From UBA9619 sp964630665 (GTDB lineage: Bacteria > Pseudomonadota > Gammaproteobacteria > Arenicellales > UBA868): a stretch of 44,040 nucleotides of DNA. The position numbers were made by a program, and so were the translations under genes. Below, one piece after another: positions 16,944 through 25,707 of the stretch. Where the stretch lies: contig CAZVVN010000024.1 of NCBI GenBank assembly GCA_964630665.1, forward strand, positions 1 to 44,040, read 5' to 3'. Every line of letters begins with the position of its first letter. Position 1 is the first letter of the stretch. The notes below the pieces were generated by a model that worked only from the letters and a program-made list of their open reading frames with translations, made no database searches and had not been told where the DNA came from.

Positions 16944-17828
16944 CTACTTTATGCGGAGCTTGGCACGGGCTTCGTCCGCACTGCATGGCCGCCCACCCAG
17001 TTCACGCACTATCCGAATCGCTTTTTCAACCAGTTCCCCATTGCTGGCAAAGACACCTCGTTCCAGGTAAAGGTTGTCCTCCAGACCGACCCGAACGTTA
17101 CCTCCCAGCAACATGGCCTGGGCCACCATCGGCATCTGCGCCCGACTGATACCGAACCCCGACCAGAACACATCCGGTGGCAGCTGTCCGACCATAGCGT
17201 TCATGGTTGCCGGGTCAGCACCAGCACCCCAGGGGATACCGAGGCACACCTGGTACATGGCTGGCGCATCGATCAGACCCTCGCTCAGCATCTGATTGGC
17301 AAACCTGAGGTGGCCCAGGTCGAACACCTCCATTTCCGGCTTGACGCCGATCTCCTGGTAGCGTGCCGCCATGCTGCGGAGCATGTTGGGGGTCTGCACA
17401 TAGATATAGTTACTGTCACTGAAATTGATCGTCCCGCAGTCCAGCGTCGCGATATCCGGGCGCAGCAACTCGACATGCTTAATGCGGGTTTCGGCATTGA
17501 CCATGTCAGTACCCGGGCCGGCAACTGTAGGATCATCATCATCAACCACCAAATCACCACCCATGCCGGCGGTTAGATTGATCAGCACGTCGCGACCACT
17601 GTTTCTGATTCTCTCGACCGTGTCCTTGAACAGGTCTACATCTCGACTGCCAATCCCGGTTTCCGGATCACGGGCGTGGATGTGCACGATCGCAGCGCCG
17701 GCGTCGGCCGCCTCGATTGCAGCGTTAGCAACCTGTTCCGGTGTCACTGGTACATCGGGGTGCTTGCCCACCGTGTCTCCTGCTCCTGTCACTGCACAGG
17801 TGACGACTACTTCTGTGTTCATCTCCAT
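16944..17828 (-). CDS. BKACE (DUF849) beta-keto acid cleavage enzyme, probably dehydrocarnitine-cleaving
   Basis: BKACE enzymes split a beta-keto acid with acetyl-CoA to give acetoacetate and a new CoA ester. The protein shows the family motifs VVVTCAVTGAG, IVHIHARDPETG with both zinc histidines, NLTAGMGG, PEMEVFDLGHL, and GGNVRVGLEDNLYLERG with the conserved Glu. Directly upstream is an L-carnitine dehydrogenase. Published BKACE work and the Pseudomonas cdh genes link this pair to 3-dehydrocarnitine plus acetyl-CoA giving betainyl-CoA and acetoacetate; that substrate is inferred from context here. ATG at 17828 (MEMNTEV) is chosen, though the second ATG at 17822 is equally possible. A hydrolase remnant begins at its stop codon. 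Confidence 0.85.
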   Translation of the reverse strand: MEMNTEVVVTCAVTGAGDTVGKHPDVPVTPEQVANAAIEAADAGAAIVHIHARDPETGIGSRDVDLFKDTVERIRNSGRDVLINLTAGMGGDLVVDDDDPTVAGPGTDMVNAETRIKHVELLRPDIATLDCGTINFSDSNYIYVQTPNMLRSMAARYQEIGVKPEMEVFDLGHLRFANQMLSEGLIDAPAMYQVCLGIPWGAGADPATMNAMVGQLPPDVFWSGFGISRAQMPMVAQAMLLGGNVRVGLEDNLYLERGVFASNGELVEKAIRIVRELGGRPCSADEARAKLRIK

Positions 17829-17894
17829 GTTGTTCTCCCTGTCGTTGCTCGTCCATCGGACCAATACAAAACGCTGAACTGGCTCATCATTTTC

Positions 17895-18866
17895 TCAACT
17901 CATCTCGGGCCAACCGTCTTCGCCGGGTGGATACCAGTATTTCTCCAATACCTTCTGAATCTCGGCCAGACAGCGGTCACGCCGCTGTTCCAGTTCCTGG
18001 AAATCCCGATCGCCTGACTCGGTTTCGCAGCCGTCGACGATCCTGTTTTTCAACTCTTCGGTCAGCTTGGGTGCCTCCATATGTGACCACGGCAACTCCA
18101 GTGCCGGACCAAACTGCTCAATGGTGTGGCGCATTCCGCCTGGGCCACCACCCAGATGCCAGGCCATAAACGTGCCCATGAACGCCCAACGCAGGCCCGG
18201 ACCGCCGGTGACCGCGGCGTCTATCTCTGGCACAGTTGCGATCCCGTCATTGATCAGATGCAAGGCCTCACGATAAAGGGACTCCTGAAGCCTGTCAGCG
18301 ATATACGCCTCGACTTCTTTTCGTACATGCAAGGGACGCATACCGATCCGACGATAAAACGTGCCGGCGGCTCGAATCGCCTCCGGGCTGGTCTGTTCGC
18401 CGCCCACAACCTCCACTAGTGGCAACAGGTAGACCGGTGCGAAGGGGTGTCCGATCAGAAGCCGTTCCGGCCGCCGGCAACGTGATTGAAGACGGCTGGG
18501 TAGAAGCCCTGAGGAACTCGAGGCGATGACGGTATCATCAGTTGCGTACCGCCCTATCTCCTCGTGAACCGAGATCTTGAGATCCTCTCGCTCGGGCACG
18601 TTTTCCTGAACAAAATCTGACCCGACCACGGCCGCTTTGATGTCGGGAACAAATTCCAGCTTGTCTCGGCTGGCCTCCTGGTCGAGCCCGGCTTGCTCAA
18701 GAACCGGCCACGCACTATCGATAGTTTTCCTGACGAACTCAGCCGCGCCGGGAGCGGGATCCGTCACAACAACCGACAACCCGCGGGCAAGGCAGCGTGT
18801 CGCCCAACCACTGCCGATTACACCCCCACCGACCAGCGCAACGCGTTGAATATTTTCACTGTTCAT
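17895..18866 (-). CDS. L-carnitine dehydrogenase (3-hydroxyacyl-CoA-dehydrogenase fold)
   Basis: Oxidises L-carnitine to 3-dehydrocarnitine with NAD. The N-terminal Rossmann motif is VALVGGGVIGSGWATRCLARG. QENVPEREDLK, ASSSSGLLPS and RLLIGHPFAPVYLLPLVEVVGGEQTSPEA are blocks shared with 3-hydroxyacyl-CoA dehydrogenases. The latter block and the GPGLRWAFMGTFMAWHLGGG segment are typical of the carnitine dehydrogenase branch, which lacks CoA-binding needs. ATG at 18866 gives 323 residues, the family length without the C-terminal thioesterase fusion. It lies between caiD-like and BKACE genes in one operon. No separate betainyl-CoA thioesterase is seen, so that step is unaccounted for. Confidence 0.85.
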   Translation of the reverse strand: MNSENIQRVALVGGGVIGSGWATRCLARGLSVVVTDPAPGAAEFVRKTIDSAWPVLEQAGLDQEASRDKLEFVPDIKAAVVGSDFVQENVPEREDLKISVHEEIGRYATDDTVIASSSSGLLPSRLQSRCRRPERLLIGHPFAPVYLLPLVEVVGGEQTSPEAIRAAGTFYRRIGMRPLHVRKEVEAYIADRLQESLYREALHLINDGIATVPEIDAAVTGGPGLRWAFMGTFMAWHLGGGPGGMRHTIEQFGPALELPWSHMEAPKLTEELKNRIVDGCETESGDRDFQELEQRRDRCLAEIQKVLEKYWYPPGEDGWPEMS

Positions 18867-18879
18867 AGATCGCCAACTC

Positions 18880-19692
18880 CTATTCTCCACGGAAGACCGG
18901 TTTTCGTTTCTCAACAAACGCACGCACACCCTCCTTGGCGTCTTCTGATCTCAACATCTTTCTATAGATAGGCAGATCCCCGGTTCGCATGGTCTGGAAG
19001 GCATGTTCAATGGTGTCACCTTCGATGGAACGCAGCACTTCTTTTACTGTCTGAACCGCAAGCGGTGCCGAGTCGGCGATCTGATCAGCCCAGTCTCGTG
19101 CTTTGGTCATCAGGTCCGCTGCCGGCACGACCAGATTGACCAACCCCTGCCGGGCAGCTTCCTCTGCCGGCATGCGTCTACCCAGGAGCAGCATCTCCAT
19201 CGCGATGTTGTAGGGCAGACGCCGCGGCAGACGTTGTATAGCCCCGGCGTCCGGCACAATACCCAGAGGCATCTCAGGCAGAGCAAACTCTACATGATCG
19301 GCTGCAATGATCAGGTCGCAGGCCATCGCCAGCTCAAATCCACCGCCGATAGTGAGTCCGTTCAGGGCCACGATCACGGGCTTGTTGAGATCCCACATTT
19401 CCGTAAGGCCCGCAAAGCCCCCCGGCAGATCGACATCGGCCTCCCACCAGTTGTCCAGCTCCTGTTCCCCGCTGTCGACGGCTTTCAGGTCCCAGCCAGC
19501 CGAAAACACCCGCTCGCCTGCCGCGGTCAGCAAGCCGACCCGCAGTTCCGGATCATCACGCAGGGTCACGATCGCTTCGTTCAGCATACGGCTGAGTTCA
19601 AAATCAATCGCGTTGACCTTGGGCCGGTTCAAGGTGATCTCCAGGACCGCGCCACGTCGTTCTATCTTGAGTTCTTCACTACGTTCAGGCAT
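18880..19692 (-). CDS. caiD: Carnitinyl-CoA dehydratase-like crotonase (CaiD-like)
   Basis: Interconverts carnitinyl-CoA and crotonobetainyl-CoA. Against the E. coli CaiD sequence as I remember it, the similarity is strong along the whole length: LEITLNRPKVNAID, RVFSAGWDLKAVDSGE, the rare GGFAGLTEMWDLNKPVI, IGGGFELAMACDLIIAADHVEFALPEMPLGIVPDAG and LLLGRRMPAEEA. Both catalytic glutamates (FALPEM and AMEMLLLG) are kept. ATG at 19692 is chosen over a GTG at 19704 because GAGGG sits about seven bases upstream. It is the first gene of the leftward operon and ends 13 bases before the carnitine dehydrogenase. A 254-base gap separates it from a divergent acyl-CoA dehydrogenase. Confidence 0.8.
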   Translation of the reverse strand: MPERSEELKIERRGAVLEITLNRPKVNAIDFELSRMLNEAIVTLRDDPELRVGLLTAAGERVFSAGWDLKAVDSGEQELDNWWEADVDLPGGFAGLTEMWDLNKPVIVALNGLTIGGGFELAMACDLIIAADHVEFALPEMPLGIVPDAGAIQRLPRRLPYNIAMEMLLLGRRMPAEEAARQGLVNLVVPAADLMTKARDWADQIADSAPLAVQTVKEVLRSIEGDTIEHAFQTMRTGDLPIYRKMLRSEDAKEGVRAFVEKRKPVFRGE

Positions 19693-19946
19693 CTGTTCCC
19701 TCACTGCAGTCCGCTTTGTGGTGGCAGGGGTTGGGTTTTCGAACTGACAACCAGCAGCTCAAGTGGAATCGGAATTCCTCCCGCCGGGCAGGTGATTCTA
19801 GGCGATAGCCGTGAAACCGTCTCTGTTCTTATGGAAATCCTGGTTGTCCCACAATATGATGACCCATTAAGCAGGAACCAGGAGCGCTGTTGCCCACCAG
19901 GCCAGCATCCGTTCCCAACAGCGGAATCGACTCAGGCTGAAAGAAT

Positions 19947-21107
19947 ATGGACCTTGAACTCACTGAAGAGCAACGCATGCTGTCCGAATCAGTGCGGGCA
20001 TTTGTCTCCCGCGAACTGCTGCCCCACGAGTCCGATGTGGAAAAACAAGGAGAAGTAGCAGCAGAACTCGGCCAGCAGATTACTCAAAAGGCCCTCGAGG
20101 TGGGCTTGTATGCGGCCAACCTGCCTGAATCTGTCGGTGGCGGTGGGCTTGACTGCGCCAGCCTCGCGATCGTCGAACGGGAATTTGGTAAGGTTTCACA
20201 CGCGCTGCAGGGCTTCGCCTGGCGTCCTACCGAACTGCTGATGGCCTGCGAGGGTGAGCAGGTCGAACGCTACCTTCAACCGTGCGTCAAAGCAGAAAAG
20301 ACCGAGTGTTTTGCGATCACCGAACCCGGTGCGGGCTCTGACATCATGTCGATGGCCACCCGGGCAGAGCGGGTCGGAGACGACTGGGTGATCAACGGCT
20401 CCAAGCATTTCGTCAGTAGCCATATCCTGCCGGACTTTGCCATCGTATTTGCCGCGACAGGAGTCGATCAGTCGGAACGCGGACCACGAAAAAGAGTGAC
20501 TGCATTCCTGGTTGACCGCGGGCACCCCGGGTTCGACATCGTGCGGGGTCCACGCTGTGTCAGTCAGAGGGCCTACCTGAACTTCGTGCTCTCGTTCAAC
20601 GACTGCCGAGTGGGTCCGGGCCAGGTGCTCGGCCAAGAAGGCGAAGGTCTGGTGCTGGCAGACAAGTGGATCAAAATGGGCCGCGTCTGGGTGGGTGCCG
20701 GGTGCTGCGGGCGGGCTGAACGTCTGTTGGATTTATCACTGGAGTGGGCCGCCAGTCGTAAACAATTTGGGCAGGCCATCGGTAAGTTCCAGGGGACATC
20801 CTTCAAGCTGGCCGACATGGCCACTGAACTCAGAGCCGCAGATCTGCTGGTCATGCACGCGGCACGCAAAGCTGACCGGAGCCAGATGACACCGACCGAC
20901 GCTGCCATGTGCAAGCTCTTCGCATCGGAGATGCTGCACCGTGTGGCGGAAAACGCGGTACAGATCTTTGGCGGCATGGGTCTGATGGAGGATCTGCCTG
21001 TCGAGCGACTGTGGCGGGACTCACGACTTGAACGCATCTGGGAAGGTACTTCCGAGATTCAACGCCACATCATCAGCCGTTCACTGCTGCGTCCACTCGG
21101 CGCATGA
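19947..21107 (+). CDS. Acyl-CoA dehydrogenase, probable gamma-butyrobetainyl-CoA or crotonobetainyl-CoA step
   Basis: A 386-residue flavoenzyme with all standard blocks: AITEPGAGSDIMSMATRAER, WVINGSKHFVSS, RKQFGQAIGKFQGTSFKLADMATEL, QIFGGMGLMEDLPVERLWRDSRLERIWEGTSEIQRHII. The WEGTSE segment carries the usual catalytic Glu, unlike the other dehydrogenase in the window. It overlaps the next gene by four bases (ATGA), so dehydrogenase and acyl-CoA ligase form a unit. Facing a CaiD-like dehydratase, the simplest reading is oxidation of gamma-butyrobetainyl-CoA to crotonobetainyl-CoA; this is inferred from position only. A weak -10-like TATGAT lies near 19855. Confidence 0.8.
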   Translation: MDLELTEEQRMLSESVRAFVSRELLPHESDVEKQGEVAAELGQQITQKALEVGLYAANLPESVGGGGLDCASLAIVEREFGKVSHALQGFAWRPTELLMACEGEQVERYLQPCVKAEKTECFAITEPGAGSDIMSMATRAERVGDDWVINGSKHFVSSHILPDFAIVFAATGVDQSERGPRKRVTAFLVDRGHPGFDIVRGPRCVSQRAYLNFVLSFNDCRVGPGQVLGQEGEGLVLADKWIKMGRVWVGAGCCGRAERLLDLSLEWAASRKQFGQAIGKFQGTSFKLADMATELRAADLLVMHAARKADRSQMTPTDAAMCKLFASEMLHRVAENAVQIFGGMGLMEDLPVERLWRDSRLERIWEGTSEIQRHIISRSLLRPLGA

Positions 21108-23206
21108 CGCCCGCACAGGCGGCAAGCCTGCAGCGACTCCTTGCACCCAGGCACATCGCCTTCATTGGTGGTGACGAGGCCCTTTTCGCTGCTCGCCAGT
21201 GCCAGGCCGGCGGCTTCACAGGCCACATCTGGGGCGTCAATCCGAAGCGAAATCGTCTGGACAACCATCCCTGTTTCGCTACTGTTGCTGACCTGCCAGA
21301 AGCGCCGGATGCAGCATTCCTTGCAGTGCCGGCGATGGCTGTAGCCGACGTGGTGAGGCAACTTAGCGACTGCGGAGCCGGCGGCGTGGTCTGTTACAGC
21401 GCCGGCTTCAGGGAACTGGGCACAGAAGGCGCGGTCCTGGAGCAGGCACTCGTTGAAGCCGCCGGTGATCTTGCCCTGGTCGGGCCAAACGTGTTTGGCA
21501 TGCTTAATTATGTGCAAGGCGCGCACTTGTGGCCCTACAGTCACGGTGGCCAGAGTGTGACCCGGGGGCCGGCGATCATTTCACAGTCTGGGATGCTGTC
21601 CGGCTATCTCCTCACCAACCGCAGATCGGTCAATTTTTCCTACGTGATTGGTGCCGGCAACCAATCGATCCTGGGTGTAGAAGACTACCTGGAGGCACTT
21701 CTTGAACGAGCCGAGGTCACCGCTTTCGGTATCTATCTCGAATCACTCCGCGACATTCCCCAGTTTGTAACGGCCGCTCTTCGAGCGCTGGATCGGAACA
21801 TACCGTTGGTCGTCCTTAAGGTCGGTCGCTCGGATCTTGCTGCGCGGACCACCCTGACCCACACCGGATCACTGTCCGGAAGCGACACCCTCTATCAGGC
21901 CCTGTTCGACCGATTGGGCGTGATCCGCGTAAGCACGCCCAGCCTGATGCTGGAAACTCTCAACCTGCTGACGATTGCGGGGGCACCGAAAGGCCGTCGA
22001 CTGGCGGCTTTTACCTGTTCCGGCGGCGATGTTGCGATGCTGGCAGACCGGGGTGTCGAGTGCGGTATCGAGTTCCAGGCGCCGTCATCCTCTGCCAGCG
22101 CCGTACTCAAAAACCTGTTGCCTCAGATCGCAACGGTCTCTAATCCACTGGACTACACCACGCCGCTCTGGGGGCACGAGGAAAAACTCAAGCCAATCTT
22201 CAGTGCCCTGGTCGAAGACGGGTACGACGCGGCGTTGCTGGTCCAGGATTACCCGCCGCCGCATCTGGACGAGGACCGGCACCTGTACCAGGCCGATGCG
22301 AGCGCCTTCATCCGTGCGACACAGCAGGCCGGTATTCCAGGCGCGGTGTGCAGCAGCCTGCCCGAGAACCTGGATACCGATATCCAGGCGTTTCTGATCG
22401 CCCGCCAGACAGCACCCTTACAGGGCATTGGCGAGTCTGTACAGGCACTTGCCGCAGCGGCCACCTTTGGCGGGCAGCGTGCGAAGCATCTGGCACAACC
22501 CGGTTCGATTGCGCTGGAGATTACCGGACACCCCACAAGCACTGTCACCTTGGACGAGTGGCAGGGCAAGAAACTCCTGGCAAAAGCCGGCATTGAAATT
22601 CCTGCCGGTGAACTGACAGACGCCGAGGGGGCGACCGGTGCTGCCGACCGCCTGGGCTATCCGGTCGCAGTGAAACTCGTCAGCGCAGGCCTTCCGCACA
22701 AGACCGAGGCCGGTGCGGTGCGGCTGCAGCTAGAATCCGCCACCGCCGTTGCCGAGGCGGTAACATCCATTCAGCACACCGTAGAGGGGGCTCCTGTCGC
22801 AGCACCGGCAAGGTGTTTCCTCGTCGAGCGGATGGTGAATAACCCGGTCGCCGAACTGCTGGTAGGGGTTCGGAATGACGAGCAGTTCGGCCACACGCTG
22901 ACGCTCGCCAGCGGCGGCACCCTGGTGGAACTGGTTTCAGACAGCGCCACCGTACTTCTGCCGGCCGAACGAGAAGAGATTGCTGCAGCCGTGGACTCGC
23001 TGCGGGTTGCAGCCCTCATCAGAGGCTACAGGAACCGGCCGGCAGCCAACCTCGACCGACTGCTGGATACTGTGTGTGCTGTCATTTCGTTCACCAGCAA
23101 ACTTGGCGCGCGGCTGGATGAACTCGACATCAATCCACTGATCGCCCACCCAGATGGCTGTACCGCAGCCGATGTGCTGTTGCGGCTCGACCAAAACACC
23201 CTTTGA
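21104..23206 (+). CDS. ADP-forming acyl-CoA synthetase (acetate--CoA ligase family)
   Basis: A 700-residue fused ligase making an acyl-CoA from acid, CoA and ATP via a phosphohistidine. Domains in order: CoA-binding Rossmann domain (IAFIGGDEALFAARQ to about residue 130), succinyl-CoA-ligase-like domain with DLAARTTLTHTGSLSGSDTLYQ around the phosphorylated His, and a C-terminal ATP-grasp domain beginning at VTLDEWQGKKLLAKAGIEIPAG, with GYPVAVKLVSAGLPHKTEAGAV and LDELDINPLI. It is the alpha-beta fused form. Starts inside the acyl-CoA dehydrogenase stop. In E. coli the carnitine CoA ligase CaiC is the unrelated AMP-forming type, so this may be a substitute. Confidence 0.85.
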   Translation: MTPAQAASLQRLLAPRHIAFIGGDEALFAARQCQAGGFTGHIWGVNPKRNRLDNHPCFATVADLPEAPDAAFLAVPAMAVADVVRQLSDCGAGGVVCYSAGFRELGTEGAVLEQALVEAAGDLALVGPNVFGMLNYVQGAHLWPYSHGGQSVTRGPAIISQSGMLSGYLLTNRRSVNFSYVIGAGNQSILGVEDYLEALLERAEVTAFGIYLESLRDIPQFVTAALRALDRNIPLVVLKVGRSDLAARTTLTHTGSLSGSDTLYQALFDRLGVIRVSTPSLMLETLNLLTIAGAPKGRRLAAFTCSGGDVAMLADRGVECGIEFQAPSSSASAVLKNLLPQIATVSNPLDYTTPLWGHEEKLKPIFSALVEDGYDAALLVQDYPPPHLDEDRHLYQADASAFIRATQQAGIPGAVCSSLPENLDTDIQAFLIARQTAPLQGIGESVQALAAAATFGGQRAKHLAQPGSIALEITGHPTSTVTLDEWQGKKLLAKAGIEIPAGELTDAEGATGAADRLGYPVAVKLVSAGLPHKTEAGAVRLQLESATAVAEAVTSIQHTVEGAPVAAPARCFLVERMVNNPVAELLVGVRNDEQFGHTLTLASGGTLVELVSDSATVLLPAEREEIAAAVDSLRVAALIRGYRNRPAANLDRLLDTVCAVISFTSKLGARLDELDINPLIAHPDGCTAADVLLRLDQNTL

Positions 23207-23301
23207 AAGCGGACAACCGGTTCGAGATCCGGCCACCGTGCCTAGTCTACCCGGCGCTAGCGTCCCACTCAGCGAAGATCAAGAAGGCGGCAGCGCGTAT
23301 C

Positions 23302-24093
23302 TTAGCCGACCCGGCCCCAGAAATACCTTCTGACCTCGTCACTGTTGAACATATCTGGTCGCTCACTGAAACACAGCACGGGGACCAGTCTGGCGCGTGA
23401 CCCCGCGACCCTGGTGACCCGGTGCAGCGTCTGCTGGCCATTGAAGATCAACAAAGTCCCCTCGGTAAACGGCAGGTGCTGCGTCTCGCGACAGTCACCG
23501 TTAAGTACCCTGGTCAGCACTGCTTCTTCGTCATGGCGATGCCGGATGCCGGCCACGTATTCGAAGTCGCCGCCAGATTCGGGCGCCTGCAACATCAGTG
23601 TAACGCTCGATTCAGATTCATCGAAGTGCCAGCCGTGTCTGCCACCGTCGCGGTATACGTTTATGCTACAGGCGCCTAGAGGGTCGGCGAATCGGTGTAG
23701 TTCCGCGGTACCGAGTACCGACTGGATAAATTCCATCAACGGATCCCACTGGTAGAGTCTTCGCAGGCGGCTACCGCGTGGCAGGTGATCGTAGGCTACG
23801 GAGCCAACGAAGGTATGCTCCCGCCTTCCAGCAGGGCCCTGGCCGGCAAGATCTTCCAGCTGCGTGCCCAGATAAACATTGTGAGTGCTTTCGACAAAAT
23901 GGGCGTGATGTTCAAGTGCGCGGGCTTCGGCTGCCAGGTCCGCGACCGCGGCCTCGTGCAGGAAACCATCAAGCGCCAACAGACCCGTGTGCTGGAACTT
24001 CAAACGACTGTGTATTCTGAAAGCCTGACCATCCGCCGACACATCGTCGGTGATCGGATAACGGTCCAGATCGATCAAGTCAGCAGGATTCAT
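23302..24093 (-). CDS. 2-oxoglutarate/Fe(II) oxygenase, ArpA/HalD-like
   Basis: A 263-residue double-stranded beta-helix dioxygenase. The metal triad is visible: HFDESESSVTLMLQ (His and Asp), then TLHRVTRVAGSRARLVPVLCF (distal His, with the 2-oxoglutarate-binding Arg after it). ESGGDFEYV and EGTLLIFNGQQ complete the fold. The layout strongly resembles the HalD/BesD/ArpA family of amino-acid radical halogenases and hydroxylases. In the halogenases the Asp is replaced by Gly; here Asp is kept, so hydroxylation is predicted. It sits beside the carnitine block, convergent with the ligase gene, which makes a cationic amino acid or betaine a reasonable but unproven substrate. Confidence 0.7.
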   Translation of the reverse strand: MNPADLIDLDRYPITDDVSADGQAFRIHSRLKFQHTGLLALDGFLHEAAVADLAAEARALEHHAHFVESTHNVYLGTQLEDLAGQGPAGRREHTFVGSVAYDHLPRGSRLRRLYQWDPLMEFIQSVLGTAELHRFADPLGACSINVYRDGGRHGWHFDESESSVTLMLQAPESGGDFEYVAGIRHRHDEEAVLTRVLNGDCRETQHLPFTEGTLLIFNGQQTLHRVTRVAGSRARLVPVLCFSERPDMFNSDEVRRYFWGRVG

Positions 24094-24256
24094 GGGCAGA
24101 TGCTCGCCGGGTACTGGCAGACAGGAAATCGTCAGATTGACCCGACAATAGGTCGCACGAGAGCCTGGTGAGAGTAATGGCCAAGGATTGTAGTCAACCC
24201 GTCTTGCTATTCAAACCGGGCACAAAGCATCTGTAGCTAAAACGGCGCAAGAGCCC

Positions 24257-24315
24257 GCCGCAATGGGATGCGAAAGTCAAGCTGGCAGCCTGAAATTGCG
24301 GCCGAATGATTTTTT
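24257..24315 (+). other. Structured leader: 8-bp stem enclosing a folded loop, then T-run
   Basis: GCCGCAAT at 24257-24264 pairs perfectly with ATTGCGGC at 24295-24302 around a 30-base interior that contains further pairing potential. After eight bases come six T (24310-24315). It lies 92 bases before the start of a HAD gene, so it could be an attenuator or terminator in its leader. The interior has a GGGATGCGAAAG stretch that loosely recalls riboswitch cores, but I could not match a class. Confidence 0.3.
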
Positions 24316-24406
24316 ACCCCAAATGCACAAGTGGTGCGACAATTCCGACTCCTGGGTGCCGTCCGCCTGATCCTGGCAGTCGGCGTCCCGACCCTGGAGA
24401 GAGCTA

Positions 24407-25099
24407 TTGACCACTGCGCAAATTTCCAAGAAAAACAACCTGCTCTTGCTGGATTATGACGGCGTGGTGGCGGATTCTCTGACTGCGATTACAGAACACA
24501 CAGCCGCGTTCTGCCGGGATCGTGGCCTGGGCCAGGGACTGGCTTCTGCCGCCATCGCCTGCATGCGCTCGGCAACGCTGTCAGGCCTCATACAGGCCGC
24601 GGGGATCACCGGCGAACATGTGCGCGACTATGGGCGGTTTCTTTTCAGGGAACTGAACAAGAACCCCTCCCGCGTGCCGCTGTTCGACGGCATCCCGGAG
24701 TTACTCCGTGACCTGGCCAAGACTTACACGCTCTGTATCGTGTCCGCAAATCACTCAGGTGTAGTCCGGCAACGACTCGAATCAGCCGGCCTGGTCGATG
24801 TGATGACTCATCTCTATGGTAATGAGCAACCGGGCGGCAAGGCCGAACACATCCGCCAAGCGATGTTTTCACATGGGGCCAGCGCCGAATCCACCTGGAT
24901 GATCGGCGATACCGTCGGCGACATCCGGGCTGCCAGACAGGCTGGAGTGAACGCCGTGGCGGTTACCTGGGGATGGCAGTCCCTCGAAACGCTTGAAAGC
25001 GCCAGGCCCAACCTGATTTTTGAGCAACCTGAGGCGTTGCACCGCTATTTCTCTGGCCAGCCGGACACACTCCCACAATCCGGGCCGATTCCGGTGTGA
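24407..25099 (+). CDS. HAD-superfamily phosphatase, phosphoglycolate-phosphatase-like
   Basis: A 230-residue HAD subfamily IA enzyme: motif I LLLDYDGVVADSLTA, motif II IVSANHSG, lysine in QPGGKAEHIRQA, motif III/IV WMIGDTVGDIRAARQAGVNAVAVTWGWQSLE. The helical cap lies between motifs I and II, as in Gph. The start is a TTG at 24407, supported by GGAGAGAG a few bases upstream; no ATG or GTG fits better. Its stop overlaps the GTG of acpH by four bases, so they form a two-gene operon. The substrate is unknown. Confidence 0.8.
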   Translation: MTTAQISKKNNLLLLDYDGVVADSLTAITEHTAAFCRDRGLGQGLASAAIACMRSATLSGLIQAAGITGEHVRDYGRFLFRELNKNPSRVPLFDGIPELLRDLAKTYTLCIVSANHSGVVRQRLESAGLVDVMTHLYGNEQPGGKAEHIRQAMFSHGASAESTWMIGDTVGDIRAARQAGVNAVAVTWGWQSLETLESARPNLIFEQPEALHRYFSGQPDTLPQSGPIPV

Positions 25100-25704
25100 A
25101 CTATCTCGCGCACCTGTACCTCTCTGGTGATTCAGAAGACCTCGTGGTCGGAAACTTCATTGGCGACTCAGTCAGGGGAGACTGTTTCAAGGCACTGTCT
25201 GCCGGTGTTCAAAACGGTGTTAGGCTGCACAGGTGCATCGACAGCTTCACCGACAGTCACCCAATTGTTCGCCGATCGAAACAACGCATGTGGCACCAGT
25301 TCGGCCGCTATTCGAGCGTCGTGGCGGATGTCTTTTTCGACCACTTCCTTGCACAGGACTGGCACCGCTACCACCCTATGCCACTGGCGGGCTATTCCAA
25401 CCATATCTGCAGGATTCTTAACACCCGCCTGAACGAATTCCCGGAACGGTCCCGGCGGTTTCTGGATTACATGGTAGACAACCAGGTACTGGCTAGCTAC
25501 GCGACCATTTCTGGCATTGGCAAGGTGCTGGCTCAGATGGCCGCACGGGCACGGTTTGAGTCTAGAATGGAGTGCGGCGGTAGAGAGCTCGGGCGCTGTT
25601 ACAGCGGTTACCGTAAAGATTTCCAGGAATTCTTTCCCGATTTACGCCGCCATGCCGAAGACTCAATCGCAACCCTCGACGAGACTTCGAAACCGCCAGC
25701 GTAA
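25096..25704 (+). CDS. acpH: Acyl carrier protein phosphodiesterase
   Basis: Removes the 4'-phosphopantetheine arm from acyl carrier protein. The family opening NYLAHLYLSGDSEDLVVGNFIGDSVRGD is nearly textbook, followed by GVRLHRCIDSFTDSHPIVRRSKQR and VADVFFDHFLAQDWHRY, which bring the histidines and aspartates of the HD-like metal centre. Length is 202 residues, as in E. coli AcpH. GTG start overlapping the stop of the HAD gene. AcpH is mostly gammaproteobacterial, which supports the taxonomic guess. Confidence 0.9.
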   Translation: MNYLAHLYLSGDSEDLVVGNFIGDSVRGDCFKALSAGVQNGVRLHRCIDSFTDSHPIVRRSKQRMWHQFGRYSSVVADVFFDHFLAQDWHRYHPMPLAGYSNHICRILNTRLNEFPERSRRFLDYMVDNQVLASYATISGIGKVLAQMAARARFESRMECGGRELGRCYSGYRKDFQEFFPDLRRHAEDSIATLDETSKPPA

Positions 25705-25707
25705 TAC

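Noticed and set aside
24241..24302. c-di-GMP-I riboswitch upstream of the HAD gene
   Set aside because: GGGATGCGAAAG only loosely resembles the core, and the conserved paired stems and tetraloop contacts could not be drawn.
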